Below are positions 1 to 6,574 of a DNA stretch of 32,752 nt, piece by piece. Within the stretch, counting starts at the first letter, position 1. Every line of letters begins with the position of its first letter. Source of the stretch: Flavobacteriales bacterium (lineage in GTDB: Bacteria; Bacteroidota; Bacteroidia; Flavobacteriales_F; PHOS-HE28); contig JAIOIH010000084.1 in assembly GCA_019912395.1 (NCBI GenBank), positions 1 to 32,752 of the forward strand, in the 5' to 3' direction. Position numbers and translations under genes: made by a program. Under the pieces are notes generated by a model, which had not been told where the DNA came from, made no database searches, and was given only the letters and a program-made list of their open reading frames with translations.

Positions 1-607
1 GTGGCACCTGAGGCAGTTGAGGTTCGACGAATAGAGGCCAAAACAAGGGTTTAGTATGACAAATAGAAGGCAAAAACCTTCGCAAACCCTTGTCATTGCT
101 CAAAACCCGTTTTCAAACTTAACAGTTGGCAGAAAACAGGAAGTGCATCTTCCGTACCGGGCTCATAATCGAACATCAAGAGTTGCTCGATCCTGTCGAT
201 CCGGACCTTCAGTTCCGTGGTTGGTGATCCCCTGTGCATGTTCCCTGGGCTTTGGTACCCGGTCGTTGGTACGCCAGGGAGGGCCAAAGGTTCCGGGCAC
301 CGGGGCTGGACTTAGTTCCCGAGGTCGTTGAAGATCCAATCGCTGGCGGTCGCAAGGAGGGGGGAGTAGCCGTTCTTCATGATCAAGGAGGTGTTGGTCC
401 TGCACGAAACTATTCCCGTTCGCCGGTAGCCATGCACGCCCAACGAGCAACGGCGCATTCCGTTCCGGAAGCGGAAAGCACGACCTCTTTCACCAGGGAG
501 GACCAAGCCCATACTTCCGTACCGTCCCTTGATCCGGAGCCACCGTTCGTGGCTTTGCAAGTCTTCATCGTCATACCTTGTCCTACTTTCCGATCGATCC
601 TGAGAAC
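1..607. other. Intergenic stretch without a convincing gene
   Basis: About 600 bases upstream of the response regulator hold no reading frame that looks like a real protein. Open frames overlap one another on both strands and have the Arg/Pro/Gly-rich look of chance frames in GC-rich DNA. The two least unlikely pieces are both on the minus strand: a 48-codon frame at 93-239 with a helix-like middle (ELKVRIDRIEQLLM), and the tail of a frame ending at 312 (LLATASDWIFNDLGN). They are in different frames and neither has a recognisable domain, so they may be remnants of a decayed gene or chance. The stretch also carries the nested inverted repeat at 43-93. Confidence 0.5.
43..93. repeat. Nested inverted repeat (hairpin within hairpin)
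   Basis: The arms ACAAGGGTTT (43-52) and AAACCCTTGT (84-93) are perfect 10-bp complements. Between them lies a second hairpin, GAAGG (66-70), loop CAAAAA, CCTTC (77-81). A competing pairing TGACAA (57-62) with TTGTCA (90-95) is also possible. This could be the transcript end of a gene lying left of the window, an attenuator-like structure or a small RNA. No run of T follows on either strand, so a standard intrinsic terminator is not well supported. Confidence 0.5.
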
Positions 608-1366
608 ATGGCCATACGCGCGTTGATAGTGGACGATGAGGCGGATGCCCGCGATAACCTTCGCCTGATGCTGAAGGAACACTGCCCCCAAGTGGAGGTG
701 ATCGGCATGGCGGCAACGGCGGAAGAGGCCCGGAAAGTGATCGCCGAGGGAAACCCGCAAGCCCTTTTCCTGGACATCAAGATGCCCGGCGAGGATGGGT
801 TCTCCCTGCTTCGTTCACTACCCGTCCCCCACATTCCGGTGGTCTTCACCACCGCATACGATGAGTTTGCCCTGCGCGCCTTCAAGGAGAATGCGCTGGA
901 TTATTTGGAAAAGCCGATCGATCCGGAGGAGTTGGACCGCGCCGTGGGTAAGCTGATGCACACCTTGGGCGACCCGGCCGAGACAAGGCGCCACAGCGAG
1001 GGCCTGCAAGCGTTGATGAACGATCCGGCATCGCCCTTGAGCACCCGCATGGCCGTCCCCGGCCGGGATGGCCTGGTGCTGCTCCGGCATGAGGACATCC
1101 TCTATCTGGAGGCGAGCGATAGCTACACCGTGGTCCATGTGAAAGGCGGAAAGAAGACCGTCAGCAGCAAGCACATCCGGGTGTTCGAGGTCAACCTGGA
1201 CCCCAAGAAGTTCTTCCGGGTACACAAATCATACATCATCAACCTGGAGCACCTGCAAAGCTTCAGTCGTAGTGAAGGCAACATGGCCGTGCTGGACAAT
1301 GGTGCGCTGGTGCCGGTGAGCCGCCGCCGCCTGCCGGAGCTCCTGGCGATGATCAATACCTTTTGA
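608..1366 (+). CDS. LytTR-family response regulator
   Basis: A 252-aa cytoplasmic two-component response regulator of the LytR/AlgR type. The receiver domain (about residues 1-120) has the acidic pocket D9-D10, the phospho-acceptor D56 in LFLDIKMPG, T81/T82 in VFTTAYDE and K102 in LEKPID. A LytTR DNA-binding domain follows (about 150-250), with the typical LYLEASDSYTVVH and FFRVHKSYIINL blocks. The start at 608 was chosen because the receiver domain begins directly with MAIRALIVDDE; an in-frame start at 578 would add ten unrelated residues. The last four bases overlap the start of the sensor kinase gene, so the two should be co-translated and form a pair. Target promoters are unknown. Confidence 0.95.
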   Translation: MAIRALIVDDEADARDNLRLMLKEHCPQVEVIGMAATAEEARKVIAEGNPQALFLDIKMPGEDGFSLLRSLPVPHIPVVFTTAYDEFALRAFKENALDYLEKPIDPEELDRAVGKLMHTLGDPAETRRHSEGLQALMNDPASPLSTRMAVPGRDGLVLLRHEDILYLEASDSYTVVHVKGGKKTVSSKHIRVFEVNLDPKKFFRVHKSYIINLEHLQSFSRSEGNMAVLDNGALVPVSRRRLPELLAMINTF

Positions 1367-4300
1367 ACGTGGTGAACGCGGCAGGTTCCGATCGGTCGCA
1401 GGGCCGGGATCCGGGCTTCGCCATCGTGCTGTGCTCAGCTCTGCTCCTGCTCGCTACGCTGCCCCTTCATGCCCAGCAGTTCGGATTCACGCAGTTCGCG
1501 CCCCGCGATGGCCTTGCCCAAAGCCAAGTGCGTTGCATGGCACAGGACAAGGCGGGGTACCTCTGGTTCGGTACACTGGGCGGGGCCAGCCGTTTTGACG
1601 GGTTGGATTTCATCAACTTCGGGTTGCGCGATGGCCTGCCGGACCCGCAGGTGAACGCGCTGCTGGCCGCATCGGACGGTACGGTATGGCTGGGTTGCGG
1701 CTCCTTCCTCGTGCATTTTGATGGCCATGACATGCGCAACGTGCCCTTGCCCGCCCAAGCCACGGAGGTCCGTGTGCTAGCCTTGGCGGAAGGTCCGAGC
1801 GGCACGATATACGTGGGAACGGACGGTGCCGGGCTGCTCGAATTGAAGGGAGGTCGGGTCTCCCCCGCCGATGGCTGGCCTTCCGACACCGCGCAGAACG
1901 TGCGGTCGCTGCTCACCCTGCCCGATGGCAACCTCTTGGTGGGCCTGCGGAACGGCCTGCTGCGCGGGGGCATCGGTAGCTGGTCCGCAGTTCCGCTTCC
2001 GTTCCCGGCATCCATCAGCTCCTTGGCCCTCGGGCGTGATGGAACGATATGGGCGGGCACCTTCGGCGACGGTTTGATCGGACTTCCGCGGAACGGGCCA
2101 CCCCTGCTTTATGACGAGACCAAAGGGCTGCTGCAGAACAACGTGCGCGCCGTGCTCGTCGACCGCCGGGACCGCCTTTGGGTGGGCACCAAGTTCGGCA
2201 TCGACCTGCTGGACGAGGGACGCCTGCGCGCATACACCGTACACCAAGGGATGCCCAACGACAACGTGTGGTGCCTCTTCGAGGATGATGGCGGGAGCCT
2301 GTGGTTTGGCACCGATGGAGCCGGTGTGCTGCGCTACGCCGGTGCATCCTACGTCACCTATACCGTTACCGAAGGGCTGTGCAGCGACCTGGTGATGACC
2401 GCCCTCAGCGACAAGGCCGGCGACATCTGGCTGGGCACTTACGGCAACGGCGTATGCCGGATGGACGGCATGGCGCAGATCACCACCTTGGACGGCCTGC
2501 CCAACAACACCGTGTGGTGCGGGCTGGTGGACGCGGACAGCTCCCTGTGGTTCGGCACCAGCGATGGCCTCTGCCACATCGTGAACGGGATCGTGATGCC
2601 GCTGGACCGAATGCAGGCCCTGACGGGTCAGCGGGTGCTCTCCCTGTACCGCAACCCCTCGGGCGATCTCTGGTGCGGCACCCGGGACGGGATCTCCGTG
2701 CTCTTCCGCGACGGCAGGGTGGAGCACCACGGCGAGATGGACGGCATGGCGCTGCGCGGGGTGAGGAGCATCAAGGGTGGCGGGGCCGATACGATCTGGT
2801 TGGCCACGGACATGGGCATCGTGAAGATCGAAGAAGGCAAGGCCAAGCGATTTACGACCATGGACGGCCTGAGCCACAACACGGTCTTCTGCCTACTGGC
2901 CGACGCGAAGGGAAGGCTATGGATGGGCACGTCCAACGGCTTGACCTGCCATGACCAGGGACGGTTCACCAAGATCGACCTGGGGATGGACTTCGGGTCC
3001 AACTATGTGGGCCTGCTGCTGCGCGACGGGGAGAACAACCTCTGGGCCGGCACCAACAACGGGCTGTTCCATTTCAATCCCGACAGCCTGTTGGCGGATC
3101 CCTCGGCCAAGGAGCACATCACCGAGGAGGACGGTCTGCGCGGCTTGGAATGCAACCTGAACGCGGGCTTCATGGACCGCCAAGGGCGGCTCTTCTTCGG
3201 CACCAATGCCGGCTTGGTCATGCATGATCCGCAGCGCTCCCCCCTGCGCGCCAAGCTTGCCCCGCCCGTCACCCACATCACCGGGATCAGCAGCTTCCTG
3301 GAACCCATCGCGGGCTCGGACAGCATCGGCATCGGCACCGGACCCGTGCTGCCGTTGGAGGTGGGCTATCGCAGGAACCATCTCCTCTTCACCTATACCG
3401 CCATCGCACTGGCTTACGGGCGGCACGTGCGCTTCCAGTACCGCCTGGCGGGTTTCGACACGGATTGGCTGCCACCCACGGAGGCACGTTTTGCCAGCTA
3501 TTCAAATCTGCCCCAGGGGGCCTACACCTTTGAGGTGCGTGCCGCCGATCGTCAAGGAAACTGGGGACCCGCGGCGGAGGTGGCCTTCACCATCACGCCG
3601 CCGTTCTGGCTGCGCTGGTGGTTCTTCGCCCTGTGCGCCGCAAGCATTGCCGGCATCCTGTTGGCCACGGCACGCTACCGCAGCCTTCGCCGCCGACGGA
3701 AGGAAAAAACGCGCCACCTTATCCTGCGCTCCCGCATGCTGCAGCTGGAACAACAGGCGCTCAACGCGAACATGAACCGGCACTTCATCTTCAACGCGCT
3801 CAACAGCATCCAGTACAGCATCAACCGCCAGGACAAGGCCATGGCGAACAAGTACCTCACCAGCTTCGCGAAGCTGATCCGCAAGAACCTGGATGCGAGC
3901 CAGAGCGACACCACCAGCCTGGCCGAGGAGCTCGACCGCTTGGAACTGTACCTGGAGCTTGAGCACATGCGCTTCAAGGACAAGTTCCGGTACGCCATCA
4001 ACATGGCGCCCGATGTGGACCCCCATGCGGTGAAGATCCCCGCGATGATGCTGCAGCCCTACGTGGAGAACAGCATCTGGCACGGCATCCTGCCCATGGC
4101 CCATGCCGGGCGGGTGGACATCACCGTGGAACGCACTGCCGAGGGCCGCACACGGATCCGCATCACCGACGATGGCATTGGGATCGAGCGTAGCGTGGAC
4201 GGCAAGGCCGGCCGGATCGGGGACCACATCTCCCGGGGCATCGAGATCACCAAGGGCCGTGCAGAGATCCTCCGCAAGCTCAACCTTGCGGACATCCGCA

Positions 4301-4377
4301 TCCAAGGACCCGAACAGCTCAGCGAACCGGGGAAGGCGGGCACACAGGTGATCGTGGACCTGCCAACCCCGGTGTAA
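1363..4377 (+). CDS. Propeller / Y_Y_Y / LytS-type sensor histidine kinase
   Basis: A protein of about 1004 residues. It has an N-terminal signal or anchor segment (about 20-37, ending LPLHAQQ), then about a dozen repeats of the two-component propeller type with the core LWFGT/WLGT (about 40-620), a Y_Y_Y domain (about 672-745), one transmembrane helix (about 747-772) and a cytoplasmic His_kinase/HATPase module. The phospho-acceptor is H807 in MNRHFIFNALNSI; the N box is at about 897 (LQPYVENSIWHG) and a glycine box at about 936 (DDGIGI). The usual proline before the histidine (NPHF) is arginine here. The propeller domain is expected to sense a periplasmic ligand, which cannot be named. The start is the TTG at 1363, giving a TTGA overlap with the regulator stop; GTG at 1369 or 1372 is also possible. 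Confidence 0.92.
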   Translation: MNVVNAAGSDRSQGRDPGFAIVLCSALLLLATLPLHAQQFGFTQFAPRDGLAQSQVRCMAQDKAGYLWFGTLGGASRFDGLDFINFGLRDGLPDPQVNALLAASDGTVWLGCGSFLVHFDGHDMRNVPLPAQATEVRVLALAEGPSGTIYVGTDGAGLLELKGGRVSPADGWPSDTAQNVRSLLTLPDGNLLVGLRNGLLRGGIGSWSAVPLPFPASISSLALGRDGTIWAGTFGDGLIGLPRNGPPLLYDETKGLLQNNVRAVLVDRRDRLWVGTKFGIDLLDEGRLRAYTVHQGMPNDNVWCLFEDDGGSLWFGTDGAGVLRYAGASYVTYTVTEGLCSDLVMTALSDKAGDIWLGTYGNGVCRMDGMAQITTLDGLPNNTVWCGLVDADSSLWFGTSDGLCHIVNGIVMPLDRMQALTGQRVLSLYRNPSGDLWCGTRDGISVLFRDGRVEHHGEMDGMALRGVRSIKGGGADTIWLATDMGIVKIEEGKAKRFTTMDGLSHNTVFCLLADAKGRLWMGTSNGLTCHDQGRFTKIDLGMDFGSNYVGLLLRDGENNLWAGTNNGLFHFNPDSLLADPSAKEHITEEDGLRGLECNLNAGFMDRQGRLFFGTNAGLVMHDPQRSPLRAKLAPPVTHITGISSFLEPIAGSDSIGIGTGPVLPLEVGYRRNHLLFTYTAIALAYGRHVRFQYRLAGFDTDWLPPTEARFASYSNLPQGAYTFEVRAADRQGNWGPAAEVAFTITPPFWLRWWFFALCAASIAGILLATARYRSLRRRRKEKTRHLILRSRMLQLEQQALNANMNRHFIFNALNSIQYSINRQDKAMANKYLTSFAKLIRKNLDASQSDTTSLAEELDRLELYLELEHMRFKDKFRYAINMAPDVDPHAVKIPAMMLQPYVENSIWHGILPMAHAGRVDITVERTAEGRTRIRITDDGIGIERSVDGKAGRIGDHISRGIEITKGRAEILRKLNLADIRIQGPEQLSEPGKAGTQVIVDLPTPV

Positions 4378-4397
4378 GACCATGGCCGAACCGACCA

Positions 4398-4429
4398 TTT
4401 GCGATCCGGCGTCCGATCCATTACATTTG
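4398..4429 (+). promoter_or_regulatory. Bacteroidota-type promoter (TTTG-N20-TACATTTG)
   Basis: A -33 element TTTG (4398-4401) and a -7 element TACATTTG (4422-4429) are separated by 20 nt. This fits the Bacteroidota primary sigma consensus TTTG / TAnnTTTG exactly. It is the best complete promoter in the window. The predicted transcription start falls at or within a few bases of the ATG at 4436, so the lipoprotein mRNA would be almost leaderless, unless translation begins at the in-frame ATG at 4460. Confidence 0.75.
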
Positions 4430-4435
4430 TTGTCC

Positions 4436-4693
4436 ATGAACTACTCCGGAAACAGAACGATGGTCGGCAGTGCGGTGCTCTTCGCGCTGTTCCTGCTCGT
4501 TTCCACCGGCTGCACCAAGGAAGAGGTGGTTGCGCCCAACACGCCGACCCCCATGATGCAGACCAAGGCGGGGAAGGTTGACGGCAACGGAACCGTTGGC
4601 ACTGGCACGTCGGGAAACAATGCCATTTCCCCCATCTCGGATGATGGCGATGACCTCGGTGACAGCGAGCGGTCCAACCGCCCGAAGAACTGA
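4436..4693 (+). CDS. Small secreted lipoprotein, hypothetical
   Basis: An 85-aa protein with a short basic N-terminus, a hydrophobic core and a lipobox-like VSTGC with the lipidated Cys at residue 26. The mature part is only about 60 residues, rich in Gly, Asn, Asp, Thr and Pro and probably disordered. No domain is recognisable. The start at 4436 lies 6 nt after a perfect -7 box; ATG 4460 would give a shorter signal peptide without its arginine, and ATG 4382 lies upstream of the promoter. It is separated from the sensor kinase by its own promoter and followed by an intrinsic terminator, so it is a single-gene unit. Confidence 0.7.
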   Translation: MNYSGNRTMVGSAVLFALFLLVSTGCTKEEVVAPNTPTPMMQTKAGKVDGNGTVGTGTSGNNAISPISDDGDDLGDSERSNRPKN

Positions 4694-4715
4694 TCCCGTA
4701 ACACTTCGCAGGTTC

Positions 4716-4739
4716 AGCCCGGCATCGCCGGGCTTTTTT
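4716..4739 (+). terminator. Intrinsic terminator after the small lipoprotein
   Basis: A perfect 8-bp GC-rich stem AGCCCGGC (4716-4723) / GCCGGGCT (4727-4734) with an ATC loop is followed by six T (4734-4739). It lies 22 nt after the stop at 4693. It is the clearest intrinsic terminator in the window. Confidence 0.9.
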
Positions 4740-4845
4740 CATGTTCTTGCCGTTGCTGTCCCCCAAGGCGCCGTTCCCCGCATCGGGCATGCGCAGGCCG
4801 CAGGAGCATCCCTAGCTTACGGAATGCCATCAATACCCTGCTGCC

Positions 4846-6444
4846 ATGCCCAAGCTTGTTCAAGACCACCTGCACCGATTGATCCAGTCCATGACCCGGG
4901 CGGAGAAGCGGTACTTCAAGCTCTACACCTCGCGCCATCTGGTGGCGGGCCACAGCAATCATCAGGCTCTTTTCGATGCCATCAGCGCCATGCCCACCTA
5001 TGACCTGAAGACCTTGAAGGAACAATTCGCGGGCGAACCCTTCATGCGGCGCTTCTCCATCACCAAGCGGCGCCTTTACGAAGCCGTACTGGACAGCCTG
5101 GACGCCTTCCACGCGGAAAGCTCCATTGATGATAAACTGCGGCGAATGCTCCACCATGTGGAACTGCTCCATCGCCGGGCGCTCTATGCCGATGCCTCCA
5201 AAGTGTTGCGCGGTGCGCGCGCACTGGCACGTGCCAACGATAGGCAGGCGCTGCTTTTACAGGTGGCGGAATGGGAGCGGCGGGCCATGGAGCGTTGCAA
5301 TTATTCAGGCATCACTGCCGCCGATCTCGCAGTCCGGGCGGGATCCGTGGCGGGCGTGGCGGATGAATGGAAGGAGGTGGACCGGCTGTGGCAGATCAAG
5401 AGCGCCTCCTTCCTATTGATCTACCGCAGTGGCCAAGCCCCCGGCCCCAAGGAGCTGGAGCAACTGGAGGCCCTTGCCCACGAGCCGCTGCTGGCCGATG
5501 GCGCCGGACTGCACAGCGCCCGTGCGCGCTATTTGCACCACCATGTGCGCAGCGCATTGGCCTACGCGCAAAATGACCTGGTCGCGTGCGAACAACAGTT
5601 GACCGCCTGCACCGATGTGCTGCGCAAGGAGCAGAAGCACTTCCTGGAAGAGCCGGACCTGGTGCTCGGCGCGATGGGCAATCTGGCCCATGTGCGCATG
5701 CGCTTGGGGAAACACGATGAGGCCTTGGACGGCTTCCGTGAATTCCGCAAGATCCCGCTCATGCTGGCCACCGCCCCCAGCCCGGACCTGGAGATGAAGC
5801 TCTTTGTGATGGGAACCAGTTTGGAGCTCTCCGTGCTTTCCGCCAAGGGGGATTTCGGCGCGGCTGTTAAACGCTTGCCCGCACTGGAGGAGGGCCTGAA
5901 CAAATATGGCGACCGCGCCAGTGCTGTGCGCCGGGCGGAACTGGCCCTTCAGGCCGCCTATGTCTCATTCGGGGCAGGTGAGGCGGACCGGGCCTTGCGT
6001 TGGTGCAATCGCCTGCTGAATGAGAAAGGCATTGAAGCCCATCGGGAGATCCACGCCTTGGGCCGAATGATGAACGTGATGACCTTGGTGGAGCTGGACA
6101 AGGACGAACTCCTGAGCTATCTCTTGCGGAACAACCAGCGATTCCTGAAACAGCACGGCTCCCCCTTCACCATGGAGCAGGACCTGCTGGAGCATGTGCG
6201 GGTACTCTTAAAAGGTCCACGGAAGGTCCGACAGATGCGCTGGCGTGCGCTCGCGGAAAAGCTGGCCGAAGCCGCAATGGATCCGCGCGAGGCTACGGTG
6301 CTGGACCACATTGACCTGTTGGGTTGGGCACGCGCAAAGGCCACGCTCACGAACTTCGGTGAACTGGTCCGCGAGAAATGGCGCAACTCCGTCCTCCCGG
6401 CCGGAAGGCCCTCCATCAAGGCGAAGGCGAAGCGGGCTGCTTGA
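4846..6444 (+). CDS. Conserved hypothetical helical (TPR-like) protein
   Basis: A 532-aa protein with no signal peptide or membrane segment, so cytoplasmic. It begins with a charged block (DHLHRLIQSMTRAEKRYFKLY) resembling the start of unannotated Bacteroidota proteins, then continues as paired amphipathic helices rich in Ala, Leu, Glu and Arg through most of its length, suggesting a TPR/SEL1-like superhelix. The C-terminus is a lysine-rich tail (KAKAKRAA). The start ATG at 4846 follows the terminator of the previous gene; no good promoter box was found. It stands alone: the next gene begins about 130 bp downstream with its own leader. The role is unknown; a scaffold function is only a guess from the fold. 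Confidence 0.8.
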   Translation: MPKLVQDHLHRLIQSMTRAEKRYFKLYTSRHLVAGHSNHQALFDAISAMPTYDLKTLKEQFAGEPFMRRFSITKRRLYEAVLDSLDAFHAESSIDDKLRRMLHHVELLHRRALYADASKVLRGARALARANDRQALLLQVAEWERRAMERCNYSGITAADLAVRAGSVAGVADEWKEVDRLWQIKSASFLLIYRSGQAPGPKELEQLEALAHEPLLADGAGLHSARARYLHHHVRSALAYAQNDLVACEQQLTACTDVLRKEQKHFLEEPDLVLGAMGNLAHVRMRLGKHDEALDGFREFRKIPLMLATAPSPDLEMKLFVMGTSLELSVLSAKGDFGAAVKRLPALEEGLNKYGDRASAVRRAELALQAAYVSFGAGEADRALRWCNRLLNEKGIEAHREIHALGRMMNVMTLVELDKDELLSYLLRNNQRFLKQHGSPFTMEQDLLEHVRVLLKGPRKVRQMRWRALAEKLAEAAMDPREATVLDHIDLLGWARAKATLTNFGELVREKWRNSVLPAGRPSIKAKAKRAA

Positions 6445-6492
6445 TCGGAGTGCCATCCGCTCCGCGGCACCTCTCCGTATCCGGACAAAACC

Positions 6493-6500
6493 TACCTTTC
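6493..6500 (+). promoter_or_regulatory. Possible -7 element for the mannosidase gene
   Basis: TACCTTTC matches TAnnTTTG at all but the last position. No -33 TTTG is present at the right distance. If used, transcription would begin near 6505-6508 and the leader would be about 68 nt, starting directly with the hairpin at 6510-6545. Confidence 0.4.
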
Positions 6501-6509
6501 GATCAGCGT

Positions 6510-6545
6510 GAGCATCCACCTCCGAGTTGCGAGGTGGGCATGCTC
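6510..6545 (+). promoter_or_regulatory. Strong hairpin in the leader of the mannosidase gene
   Basis: Left arm GAGCAT+CCACCTC (6510-6522), loop of 8 nt (6523-6530), right arm GAGGTGG (6531-6537), a 2-nt bulge (6538-6539) and ATGCTC (6540-6545) give 13 base pairs. There is no T run after it, so it is not a typical terminator for the upstream gene. It fits better as an mRNA-stabilising or regulatory 5' structure. Confidence 0.6.
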
Positions 6546-6574
6546 CGGGTCCTGTGACCCTGCCACAAAATTCC

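Noticed and set aside
10-40. GGTTCGA followed by GGCCA, resembling the T arm and 3' end of a tRNA
   Set aside because: The bases flanking the loop do not form a 5-bp T stem, and no cloverleaf can be drawn within the window.
385-393. AAGGAGGTG, a textbook Shine-Dalgarno sequence
   Set aside because: No plausible reading frame follows, and genes in this window do not use Shine-Dalgarno sites.
554-591. TTTG with TACCTTGT (574) or TACTTTCC (584) as a response-regulator promoter
   Set aside because: Spacings are 16 and 26 nt, outside 19-21, and both -7 candidates have mismatches.
1777-2877. 366-codon minus-strand frame
   Set aside because: Antisense to the propeller repeats of the sensor kinase; its apparent repeats mirror those of the real gene.
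2301-2954. 217-codon plus-strand frame inside the sensor kinase
   Set aside because: Frame-shifted copy of propeller-coding DNA with Arg/Gly/His-rich translation; no sign of a frameshift in the main gene.
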